A stretch of 64,000 bases of DNA from Opisthocomus hoazin (lineage: Eukaryota > Chordata > Aves > Opisthocomiformes > Opisthocomidae): contig NC_134428.1 in assembly GCF_030867145.1 (NCBI RefSeq), forward strand, positions 22,237,537 to 22,301,536, in the 5' to 3' direction. Shown here one piece after another: positions 38,555 to 49,515 of this stretch (its first letter is position 1; the number at the start of each line of letters is the position of its first letter). A program made the translations under genes and the position numbers. A model generated the notes under the pieces. That model had not been told where the DNA came from. It saw only the letters and a list, made by a program, of their open reading frames with translations, and ran no database searches.

Positions 38555-40455
38555 CGGCTGCGCGCCAAGATGCGCGCTGCACGCGGGGTCACGCACGCCA
38601 CGATGCGTGATGCACAAGGGATCACGCACGCCAAGACATATGCTGTGCGCGGGATCATGCACGCCACGATGCGCACTGCGCATGGGATCATGCACGCCGA
38701 GATGCGCGCTGCACACAGGGCCTGTGACGCACGTGGCACGCGGGGTCACGCACGCCAAGATGCGTGCTGCATGCAGGGTCTGCTTGCCACACTGCACGTG
38801 TGATCACGCACACCAACATGCACGCTGCACGCAGGGCCTGCGTGCCCAGACGCACGCTGCACACGGGATCACATACGCCAAGATGCACGCTGCACATGGT
38901 GCTTGCATGACCAGACACGCTGCACGCGGGGCCTGCACATGCCAAGATGCACGCCGCATGCGTGATCACAGATGCCAAGATGCACGCCGCACACAGGGCC
39001 TGTGTGCCCGGATGGATGCTGCACGCAGGGCTGCGCACACCATGCTGCATGTGGGATCACGCACACCCAGATGCACGCTGCATGCAGGGCTGCGCACGCC
39101 AGGAGGCACGCTGCACATGGGATCACGCACACCAACATGCATGCTGCATGCAGGACCTGCACACCCAGACACACGCTGCACACAGGGCTGCGCACGCCAA
39201 GAGGCACGCTGCATGCAGGATCACACATGCTGACATGCACGCTGCACGCAGGCCCTGCACCCCCAGACACAGGCTGCACACGGGATTGCACGCGCAGAGG
39301 TGCAGACTGCACGTGTGCATCTGGGTGTGCGTGATCCCCACAGCCGCGTGTGCACACTGCGCACACCAACATGCACGCGGCACAAGGAACTGCGCGCGGG
39401 GAGCACGCTGCGCACAGGATTGAACATGGTGAAGTCCACATGGCACACACGGTCACGTATACCAAGGTGCACACTGCACATGGGGTTGCATACACCAACA
39501 TGCGTGTTGCACAAGGAATTACATGCACGTGGCACATGGGATTGCACACACCAACATGTACATGGCACACGGAGGTGCACACAGCAAAGCACACACTGCA
39601 CACAGGATCACACACCAACATGCGTGTTGCAGAAGGAATCACATGCACATGGCATGTGGTATTGCACACACCAACATGTACATGGCACACGGAGGTGCAC
39701 ACAGCAAAGCACACTGCACATGGGGGCACACACCAACATGCATGTTGCACAGGGAATTGCATGCACATGGTATGTGGGATTGCACACAAACATGCGTGTT
39801 GCACAAGGAATTGCATGTACGTGGCACTGCCCACACCATGTGTGTTGCACACTGAGGTGCACACAGCAAAGCACACACTGCACATGGGATCACACACCAA
39901 CACGTGTGTTACAGACGGAATTGCATGCACATGGCACGTTGGATTGCACACACCAACATGTGTGTTGCAGAAGGAATCACATGCACATGACACATGGGAT
40001 TGCACATACCAACATTCATGTAGCACAAGGAAATGCATGCATATGCCATGTGGTTATGCACACACCTACATGTCCATTGCACACCGAGGGGCACACAGCA
40101 AAGCACACACTGCACATGGGACTGCACACACCAACATACATGTTGCACAGGGAACAGCACACCCCAACATGCGTGTTGCGCTGAGGTGGGTGCACACAGC
40201 AAAGCACACATTTGCACACCAACATGCGTGTCACGTGTACACAGCAGAGCACACACTGCACACGGGCTCGCACACCAACACGTGTCACACATGCACACAG
40301 CAAAGCACACACTGCACATGGGATCACACACCAACATGTGTGTTGCACGAGGATTTGCACGCACTGAGGCGGGTGCTACGCGTGAGGCCGCGGGTGCCAC
40401 CCTCGCTGCGCGAGGAATGGGGTGCACGCTGCGGGTGGGATTGCACACTGACCAA
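38555..40455. repeat. 1.9 kb CA/TG-rich minisatellite, 33 bp unit with 120 bp higher-order repeat
   Basis: In the left half the unit is 33 bases, e.g. gatgcgcgctgcacgcgggg followed by tcacgcacgccac. In the right half a higher-order unit of 120 bases is clear: caacatgcgtgttgca occurs at 39496 and 39616. The array is dominated by alternating purine-pyrimidine steps (CA, TG, CG). Because 33 and 120 are multiples of three, very long open frames run through it on both strands (plus 39350-41206, minus 40038-38869). They translate to repetitive Cys/His/Thr-rich peptide with no domain, and I do not annotate them as genes. Confidence 0.95.
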
Positions 40456-41655
40456 GGACCCCCCCCAGCTCCAGCCCCCCCCCAACACACGGTCCCTGGC
40501 CCCCGCCAAGCCCCTCCCCGGGGCCCCACACCGCGGGGGCAGCCGGCTCGACGACCCCCGCAATGGGAGGCGAACGCGGCAGTGGGATGGAGAAAGCAAA
40601 AGGCCCCCCCCCCCCCAGCTCCCACTGCCACCAGTTTCACACCAGGAGCCCCCCGGGTTTGCCAAGCCGGAGGTCGGACCCAGCACCTCTTTGCAGAGCG
40701 CCCGATTCAACAAGCAACTCCAAATTTGGGGTGTCCCCACCCCTCTCTGCAGACCCCCCAGGAGTTACAGCTTCCATTTCCCTCCCAGAACAGCTGGGCT
40801 CCCCCTGCCTCAGTTTCCCCACGGCAAGGCCCCCCCCAGCCTCCCCGGGACCCCGTCAAGACACACGCAATGCCCAGACCATCAATGGGGACTGCAGCCA
40901 AGAGAAATGGGGGGGCTGCAGGGACTCCCAGGCTGCCCGAGAGCCAAAGCCCTGGTGTGGGGCAACGCTCTCCTCCCTCCCACGGCCCTGAGGTCCCCCC
41001 ACCCACAGCTGCCCCCAACCCTACGAAAGCACAACCTGCCCCGAGAGGTCTCCGCTTTCCTCAAGATCTTCCCTCCCCCCAGCAGCCGAGGGGCCACGGT
41101 CCCACATCTCGGCTGCCATCGGTGCCACCGGGGCCGTGGGCTGCAGACCCCCGGCCCAAGGGCTGCTGCTGGACTCATGGGGGGGCACAAGCACATGAGA
41201 AAATGAAATGGGGAGCACGACACCGAGTCGCTTGGGGACCCAGTTCACCTCTTTCTGCCATGTCCCCTGTCTCAGCCCTGTGGATCAACACCAGCCCCAT
41301 TCCCTCCCGCATTCAAAAATAGAGGGGTGGGGACAGTACCCCGAGGAGGCAGAGGTGGCCCCCCCCCACCCCACCCGCCCAGCGCCTGCAGGAGGCACAG
41401 GATGGCTGGGCAGGAGGTGGGGGGCTAATCCCCGAAGGCCCCCTTCCTAATCCCGACTAATGGACTCTTTTCACGACGGACAATGGAATTATCCATCTGG
41501 AAGGGGATCTCCGGGCTCAGGAAGGCACAGCTGGCGGAGCTCTGCCCACCCCACCCCCAAACCGCTGCCTCCAACCCCTTCCCTGGGCCAAAAACCCCAG
41601 CCCCCGCCCACCCAGTGCTCCCCACTGCGGGTACTGGTGCACGCACTGCATCCCA
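40456..41655. other. Intergenic, no gene found
   Basis: GC-rich single-copy-looking sequence between the 1.9 kb minisatellite and a CR1 copy, with several poly-C runs of 8-12 bases. Nothing functional is recognised. Confidence 0.65.
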
Positions 41656-41657
41656 CC

Positions 41658-42170
41658 TCACCATCTGCAGTGCTGTGTCCAGTTCTGGGCTCCCCAGTTC
41701 AAGAAAAATGAGGAGCTACTGGAGAGAGTCCAGCGGAGAGCTACGAGGATGAGGAGGGGACTGGAGCATCTCTCCTCCGAGGAGAGGCTGAGGGAGCTGG
41801 GCTTGTTCAGCCTGGAGAAGAGAAGGCTGAGAGGGGACCTTAGAAATGCCTACAAATATCTGCAGGGTGGGGGTCAGGAGGATGGGGCCAGACTCTGTTC
41901 AGTGGTGCCCAGCGACAGGACAAGGGGCAACGGGCACAAACTGAAGCAGAGGAAGTTCCGTCTGAACATGAGGAAGAACTTGTTCACTCTGAGGGTGATG
42001 GAGCCCTGGCCCAGGCTGCCCAGGGAGTCTGTGGAGTCTCCTTCTCTGGAGATATTCCAGACCCACCTGGACGCGGTGCTGTGCAGCCTGCTCTGGGTGA
42101 CCCTGCTTGGGCAGGGGGTTGGGCTTGGTGATCCCCAGAGGTCCCTTCCAACCCCGAACATTCTGTGATC
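41658..42170 (+). mobile_element. CR1 LINE 3' end
   Basis: 5'-truncated CR1 with the ORF2 C-terminal segment still open ([60 protein letters not shown]). It is followed by the 3' tail ending tcccttccaaccccgaacat-tctgtgat. It lacks the reverse-transcriptase core. Same subfamily as the copies at 12.7 and 60.5 kb. Confidence 0.94.
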
Positions 42171-43405
42171 CCACCACCAAGGAGTCACACAACCCCCTCA
42201 CCTCCTCTCCAAGCCACAGACTGTAAAAGCCCCTCCTTGCCCCCTCTCAGCCCTTTGTAGGCACGCCCAGGGCTTCCCAGCTGGCTCCTGTTACTGCTAA
42301 CTCATCCTTAAAGAGATGTCCGCCCCCCCCCCTCCTCCCCCCAGCTCCTGGGGTGTCTGGGGGGAACCCCCCGCTCCTGTTAGGGTTTTGGACTTCTATT
42401 CTCTCCGGGTTGAGCCCAGCGCTCTCACCTCGCTGGAGGGGGTTGCAAACAGGCTCGTGCAGCCAGGGTGCGACAGCATCCTGCAAAGGGTCTCCACGCA
42501 TTGGGGAGATGGGGCAAGCACAAAACCATGAGCCGCCACCTGCTCCTTGTCCCCCACCCTTGGGGGCTTCCTCCCCGCCTGCCTGCTTTGCCCCCTGTTC
42601 CCGAGATCCCTCCCTGCCACCCTCCAACTCCTTCCCAGCAGCTTCAAAGCTTCTCCATCCCTCGTGTGTCCTCTTTGGCTCCGAGCATCCAATGAGTCGT
42701 GGAGCCGACACGTGGTGCCTGATGGCAGCAGTGTCGTGCAGGGGATGGGGACCGTCACCCCGGCCACGCTCCGACCAGCTTTCTGGCACGCTGCGGGTTT
42801 GGACAGAGCGGCCGTGCCCTGGGCGTTCAGGCGGTGCCGTTCCTCTGCCCGCCGAACCCTCCGGCAGCCCCGAACGCGGCCGTGAGCGGAGCCGGTGCCG
42901 GGGCCGTGCATCGGGCACAGCGCTCCAACCGCAGCGGGAAAGATGGATCTGGGCATGACCGAGCAAGAAAATCAGAGCGGGAAGGAGCTGCTGTCGCAAG
43001 CTGAGTCACCCGCTCCGCCTGGCACTGCCGAGCGGCTGGGGCCGCGTTATTTTGGAGAGCTGCGTGGGCAGATGCTGATAACACACTTTCTTCTTCCCTG
43101 TGAATTCTTCCGTGCTGACTCTGCGCTGCGGCGGGGAATTATAAGCGAGTACGTGGGGTAGGCGACGGGGCTGGCACCGGAGTCTGCCTCTCGGCCCCCT
43201 GGTTTGGGTCACAGCTGCGGCTTCCGCGCCGATGGGTGCAAGCTGGAGGCGAGAGCTGAGCACGGGCGCGCTCGTTGCACCTCTGGGCAGCGGCACCAAA
43301 ATGGCTTCCCCCCATGGCTGCTGCAGACCGACCCGATCCCGGCCCCGGCCCAAGGCTCCGCGCTGGAGCAGTGGAGGGAGGCTCCTCAGAAGAGGTTTCA
43401 GGGCC
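42171..43405. other. Intergenic, no gene found
   Basis: GC-rich sequence. The segment 43,000-43,150 stands out, with gctgagtcac (AP-1-like), gctgataac (GATA-like) and an AT-richer composition. It may be regulatory, but I have no direct evidence. Confidence 0.6.
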
Positions 43406-43410
43406 AAAAC

Positions 43411-43678
43411 TCAGAATCACAGAATCCCAGCATGGTGGGGGTTGGCAGGGACCTCTGTGGGTCACCCAGCCCAACCCCCTGCCCAAGCAGGGTCACCCAC
43501 AGCAGGCTGCACAGCACCGCGTCCAGGCGGGTCTGGAATATCTCCAGAGAAGGAGACTCCACAGCCTCCCTGGGCAGCCTGGGCCAGGGCTCCGTCACCC
43601 TCAGAGGGAAGAAGTTCTTCCTTGTGTTCAGATGGAACTTCCTCTGCTTCAGTTTGTGCCCGTTGCCCTTGTCCTGAC
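43411..43678 (-). mobile_element. CR1 LINE 3' fragment
   Basis: Minus-oriented CR1 tail and part of the ORF2 C terminus: agaatcacagaatcccagca at the left, gtctggaatatctccagaga in the middle, cagtttgtgcccgttgccct at the right, where it is truncated. Confidence 0.94.
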
Positions 43679-43679
43679 T

Positions 43680-46600
43680 CACTGCGGGGCTGCGCGTGGG
43701 CAGAGGCCAACACGCCGTGGTGGCCGGTGAGCGCGTCCTGCGCCGCGTGTCACCGCAGGGCCGCTGCCGTGTCACCCTGCTGGAACCTGCCGCTGTCACA
43801 CCGACGTGGCTTTGTTCCCCCTCTAAGGGACTACAAACCCCCCCCCGGGGGGCTCGCACCTCGGTGTGCCACGTTTTGCTGCAAGATGGGCAGAAAAAAA
43901 TTATCATCTCCCATTTTTTCGTAGTTTTTTCCTGGTTTTTTTTCTTTTTTTTATTCCGAAAGGCTGGAAAGCATCCCCTGCTGCCAGATTATTTCAGCCC
44001 ACACAATGGCCTGCGTCTCTCGGGGTTCTTCCATGGGGTTACCGACACCTCGCGCCCCGGCACAGCCCCCGGGGACCAGTCAGGGCGCTGGGTCTGGGGT
44101 GAAGAGCATCGTCCCTGCTGCCGAGGTCCATAACGGCCACGCAAAAGCTCTTTTCAGCTTTCCCAATAAAATTCACTCTCCTGCTGTATGAATCGAATCA
44201 GGGCTCCACGGGGTCCTCGAGGGGAGCCGGAGGAAGGGGCAGGTTTTCTCCTCAGCTTCTGATAATGCAAAACCCGCTCTGGAAAACAAGCTGGAGCAGG
44301 AAGAGAGGGACAAAGTCCCAACGCGGGCCCAGGACCGCCCGCCCGTGTGTGCTTCCCATCCACGTTCTTCCTTCGTTTCTTCCAGGCTTGCCTATGCCCA
44401 ACACCCAGACAGCTTTAAACAGGGTTCTTCAAGCCTTTCCATCCCTTCTTGTGCTCTTGACGTAATTAAATTAGGCAAACAGGATAAACCTGGCTAACAA
44501 AGCGCCGAGCAAGCACCACGGCTGGTACCACCACCATTCCTGATGGCCGTGAGACGCGGGGACACGTCCAAGCCCCAGCGATGCTCTCCACTACCATCCC
44601 TTCCTCCCCGGGTCGCGGGGCTGAGTCCACCCCGGGCAGCATCCCATGGGAAAACTCCCTAGGAGAGTGATCCTCCGCTCCCAGCCCCTCTCTTAGGGCT
44701 GCCCTTTGTTTTCCCTGGTGCTGCTGCTTTTTTTTTTAAACACTGCCTAATACAATTTTAATGAGGCCGGGGCGCCTGCCAACTGTCGGGAGAGCTGCCG
44801 GAGAACCTCCGCCGTGCTGCCCGCCAGCGTATGGCTGCGAGGCGGGGGCAGCCGGACACCTCGGGGGGGTCCCCTGTGGCCCCCAGCCACGGCAAGGGAC
44901 ACATTGGGGACCCCGCGTTGATGCAGCCTCCGGCCGGGGTGTCGGGTCTGCGCCTGGGGCTCGTTCCCAGCCCCAGTCCGGCGGTCCCCGATCACCGGGC
45001 GGTTTTGGCAATGCCCTTTATCCCACCGGACGGCTCGCTGGGCTGCACAACGTCACCCTGTGCGAGGGCTCCTGTTGTCACCGAGCCCTGTCTCCCTCAG
45101 GGACAGAGGTGGCTGGAGAGATGGTGGCAATGTGGTCCCCAGCCTCTGCCGAGCCCCTCAGCGGAGTGAGGGGGGTACCCCTCGCTGTGGGGGGGGCTTC
45201 CCACGCCAACCTTGGCCATCTCACAGCTGCTGCCACCACCGCAAGGGACACCGACACCCCCGGGACGTCCGTCTGCCCCGTCAACAACACCGCACCGGGC
45301 TTTGCAGCGGGCGGGGGTCCCGGGGGAAGCAGGTGGCCGTAAGCCAGCCCGCGTCCCCTGCACTGCTGGGATGAAAACCTGCGAGCAGCCCCTCACAGTG
45401 AGGTCCCCAAATCGCTCCAGCAAGGACAAGGAGGGCGCAGGCCAGGCTGGCAGCTGGGACGTGGCTTGAAGCCGTGCTCCAAGGGGTGACCTGGTGGCAC
45501 TGGCTCTGGACACCCCGTGACACAGCCGTGCCCGAAGCAGCCAGAGGAGAGGAGAGGGACGGACACACAGCCCAAAGCATCTCCCGGCCGCGGCGCCTCG
45601 GGCTGCTGCCTCCATCTCTGTCCCCACGTGCCACGCTGACCCTCGGCCCGGGGACATCTTCCGCTGCCCTGGGACAGTTCTTCTTCCCTCCCTGGGGACA
45701 CAGGGATGAAACAACCCCCATCACGCTTCGCCGGACGCTGCGTTTGCCATCTCTGCCCCCCACCCCGGAGCCCCTCGTGCCACCATGCCCTGCCGCCCGC
45801 TCTCCCTGCGGCACCCCCGGCCACCGGCTCCGTGTTCCAGCTCGATGTCACGAGCTCCACCGACAGCCCCGAGACCGCTGGCGAATGAAGCCAAGCTGAA
45901 CAAAAAGCACCCAGGCAAGCATGAAAATCGGAGGGCGTTTCTGTGCTTGAGGTGGGCAAGACGAGGGTCACTCCGTGACCAGGGCTCCTTTTCTCTCTTC
46001 TTTTCTTTTTCGGAGCTGGGGTTGATTTGAAGCCCCAGCGGGTGAGTCACGCAGCCCCTCCGGAGGGGACACGGCCGTCACCGGAAAGCCCTTGTCATGG
46101 ATGCCGTGAGCCAGGGATGGGGTCTCCGGCGGGAGCAGTGGTGGGATGGCAGCGGGGGGTAGGGTGACCTCAGCGGCGTTTAGTCACGGCAGCTTGGAAG
46201 AGACGGGAAATGCAATGTATGGAGGGAAACCCAGTGCCGCTCTTACTGCTCCAGCGCACCCGGCACGCACGGCTGCACACGGGAGATGGGGCTCAGCCGC
46301 TGCATCGCCGGGCCCGGGGGTACCGGTCACCCTTTGCCACCGCAGCGACGTGCAGGGAGGTCTCAGCCAGCATCTGGGGCTCTCCCGTCCCCCCCCAAAA
46401 GCAGAGGGTGCTGAGCCAGGCAGTGCCAGCCATCCACGCCGCAACGACGGGCGCTGGGGAGAAAACAGGGTGGGCTTTTATTTTTTTCCCTGCATAATGT
46501 CTATTTTTCTTTCTTTTTTTTTTTTTTTTTTTGTCGAGCAGAAAAGGCGTTTCTTTCCCAGCCTTTCCACCATCTGCCTGCTGCGGCAGGAGAAGGCAGC

Positions 46601-47644
46601 TCCCGGCAGCTGCTCGGCTTCGCGGCCGGGTCCTAACGCCGCGGCGCGTTCGGGAAGAGGAGCGGGAAGAGCTTGCACGACAAACGCCGATCCGCTTCTC
46701 CGGAGCTGCGGGAGATGGGTTTCCAACCCAGCTGAGAGGCTGCGGGGTTGGTTCTGGCTGCAGACTGTCTGTCTGTCTGTCTGTCCGTCCAGATTTGCAG
46801 GGCTGAGCGGCGAGCGGAGCCCGGAGCAGATCTACCCGTGGCATTCAGGAGAGCAAACCCCCTTCAGACATGGCGGGTTTGCCCCGGGGGCAGCTGTGCC
46901 GGCGACCCCGGGGGGCAAGGAGCGGTGGCTGCGTTGCAGTGGCTCCAACCAGTACAGCCAGTACAGAACCAGTGGAGCCTGGAGGGCCTGGGGAGATGGG
47001 GGCTGCGAGCCCAGGGACGGTCTGCGTGCCAGCCAGCTCCCACCCGTGCCCACCCAACCCTTCCCTTGTCCTGCATCACCCGGGGCAGGCGGTTCACATC
47101 CCTGATCCACCCGAAAACCATCCCCTGTGTCCCTCCCCTCCCTCCTCCTCCGATTTTCTGTTTCTGCACATTTCCCCAGCGAACAGCTCGTTGCCCCCCA
47201 GCCAGCTCCCCCCCCCTCAAGCGTGCGGGCAACCGGAGGGCTTCGGATCTGCCGCCTCGGCCGTGAATCTCCTCTTGATCTGGGTTTCTTTCCACGTTAC
47301 AGACACGAGCAATGTCCCTGTCCCCGGGCAGCAGCGGGCAGCACCCCTGCACCGTGATGCCGGAGCGTGGCCTCGCATGAGCAACCGCGATGCTGCTCAC
47401 CCCCGCCCTCCGAAATGGCCTCAAAATCCCCCCCCTCGCCTGGGGGCACCCGCATTTTGCTGGGGGAATCCGGATTCCCGGGGCGCGGATGCTCCGGCCT
47501 CGCTGATGCCCAGCACGGGGCATTGGGGTGGCTCGACGATGGTGGGGGGCCACAACGTGGTTCCCCCTTCTCCCCTTCTGTCCTGCAGCCCTGCGGTGTG
47601 GCCAACAGCCAACAGCCAGACCCCCCCAACAGGGGCAGAGGGGT
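43680..47644. other. Intergenic, no gene found
   Basis: GC-rich sequence with a T-rich patch at 43,905-43,960, an AT island at 44,457-44,500 (gacgtaattaaattaggc), a 22-base T run near 46,511, and a (CTGT)n microsatellite at 46,767-46,793. Open frames of up to 319 codons are present, without domains. No promoter or RNA gene is recognised. Confidence 0.65.
46767..46793. repeat. (CTGT)n microsatellite
   Basis: Five to six tandem ctgt tetranucleotides ending in ctgtccgtcc. Confidence 0.85.
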
Positions 47645-49290
47645 GCGGGGGGGGGTCCGGCAGCGCAGGAGGAGTCTTCCAGTGGGATGGGGGGGGGATT
47701 CTCGCAGTGCAGGAGGGGGACCGTTAATTCAAGGGGGGTCTTGCTGTGCAGGGGGTGGTCTTATAATGGGGGGGGCGAGTATCCTGCAACGCACGGGGGG
47801 TCTTGCAGTGTGGGTGGGGGTCTTGTCACGCAGGGGTTGCTCAGTGGAGGGGGTGTCTTGTGATTCAAGGAGGGCCTTGCTATGCGAGGAGGGGTCTACC
47901 AGTGCCCAGGGGTCTTGCGATGCGGAGGGGAATCTTGCAGTGAGGAGGGAGGGGGTCTTGCACTGCAGGAGAGGGGTCTTGCAGTGCCCGGGGGTCTTGC
48001 AAAGCAGAGGGGCTCTTGCAGTGCGGGTAGAGTGGCCTCACAAGGAGGGGTCTCGCCTTGTGGTGAGGTTTCAAGATGGGGGAGGGTCCTGCAATTCAGT
48101 GAGGTTCTTCCTATGCAAGGAGTGGTCTTGTTCTACAGTGGGGGTCTTGCAATGTGGCAGCGGGGTGTCCCGCAATTCAAGGGGGGTCTTGCTATGCCTG
48201 GAGGGGTCTCACCATGCCAAGGAGTCTTGCAATGTATGGGGGGGTTCTGCAATTCAAGGGGGGTCTTGGTCTGCTTGGAGGGGTCTCGCCATGCAGTGGG
48301 GCCTCCCATTGGGGATGGGGGGATGGGGGGGGGGCTGCAACTCCAGGAGGCTCCTGAAATGCAGGGAGGGGTCTTGGAATATGGAGGGCTCCTGCAGCTC
48401 AAGGGGGGGTCTTGCAATGCGGGGAAGGGTCTTGCCATGTGGTGTGGTCTTGCAGTGGGGGGGGGGGGGGGGGAGTCCCTGCAATTAAAGGGGGCTCTTG
48501 CAATGCGGGGAAGGGTCTTGCAGCACAGTGAAGTCTTGCAGTGGATGTGGGGTGTGTGAAATTCAAGGGGGGGGGTCTTGCAATGCAGGGAGGGGTTTTG
48601 CCATGCAGTGAGGGTCTTGGAATATGGAGGGCTCCTGCAATTCGAGGGGGGTCTTGCAATGGGGGGGAGGGTCTTGCAATGCAGTGGAGTCTTGCAGTGG
48701 TGGGGGTCCGTGCAATTAAAGGGGGCTCTTGCAATGCGGGGAAGGGTCTTGCCATCTGGTGGGGTCTTGCAATGTGTGTGTGGGGGGGTCCTGCCATTCA
48801 AGGAGGCTCCTGAAACACAGAGAGGGGTCTTGGAATATGCAGGGCTCCTGCAACTCAAGGGGCGTCTTGCAATGCGGGGAAGGGTCTTGCCGTGTGGTGG
48901 GGTTTCGCAATGTGTGTGTGTGGGGATCCTGCAACTCAAGGAGGCTCCTGAAATGCAGGGGGGGGTCTGGGAATATGGAGGGCTCCCACAACTCAAGGGG
49001 GTTCTTGCAATGCAGGGAGGGGTCTTGCTATGTGGTGGGGTCTTGCAATGTAGGGGGGGGGTGTCCTTCAACTCAAGGAGGCTCCTGAAGTGCAGGGAGG
49101 GGTCTTCGAATATGGAGGGCTCCTGCAACGCAAGGGGGGTCTTGCAACGCGGGGAGGGGTCTTGCTATGCAGGGAGGGGTCTCTGAATCTGGGGGGCTCC
49201 TGCCACTGCAGGAGGCTCTCGCAACGCGGGGAAGGGTCTTGCATCGCAGCGCGGTCTCGCAGTGGGGGGGTCCCTGCGATTCGAGGGGCC
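47645..49290. repeat. 1.6 kb G-rich minisatellite abutting the FSCN1 promoter
   Basis: Many imperfect copies of a roughly 20-22 base unit such as ggtcttgcaatgcggggagg. Higher-order structure is visible: gaatatggagggctcctgca-like segments recur near 48,380, 48,618, 48,831, 48,970 and 49,108, the last two intervals both about 138 bases. The plus strand is strongly G-rich with runs up to about 18 G (near 48,458). The array ends about 130 bases upstream of the FSCN1 TATA box. Confidence 0.94.
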
Positions 49291-49515
49291 TCTCTCCTCG
49301 CCGGGAGGGGTCCTGCCGCCCCGCGGGGGCCCTGCGGCGGGGCTGGGGCGGGAGGGGGGTGCCGGTCGGGGGTCCTGGGGCGGGGGGCGGCCCCGACGGC
49401 GGGCGGGGGGCGGTGCCGCGGCCCCTATAAAGGCGGCGCCGGGGGCGGGCGCGGCGGCAGCGGCGGTCGGTGCCGGTGTCGTCGGTTGTCGTCGGTTGTC
49501 GTCGGTGTCGGCAGG
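49291..49515 (+). promoter_or_regulatory. FSCN1: FSCN1 promoter, TATA box and 5'UTR
   Basis: TATAAA at 49426-49431 in a CpG-dense context (gcccctataaaggcggc) predicts a start near 49,456. The predicted 5'UTR of about 60 bases contains about three tandem copies of a 10-base tcgtcggttg unit (49479-49510). The start codon has A at -3 (gcaggATGa). The CpG island continues through FSCN1 exon 1. Confidence 0.85.

Noticed and set aside
38869-40038. 389-codon minus-strand frame through the same array
   Set aside because: Same cause: unit lengths divisible by three. No recognisable protein family.
39350-41206. 618-codon plus-strand frame resembling a Cys/His-rich repeat protein
   Set aside because: It is a translation of a 33/120 bp minisatellite continuing into unrelated GC-rich DNA. 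The opposite strand is open too, and there is no zinc-finger spacing or splice structure.
41749-42168. Open frame of 139 codons with convincing protein-like sequence
   Set aside because: It is the C-terminal part of CR1 ORF2, a retrotransposon remnant and not a host gene. The catalytic core is absent.
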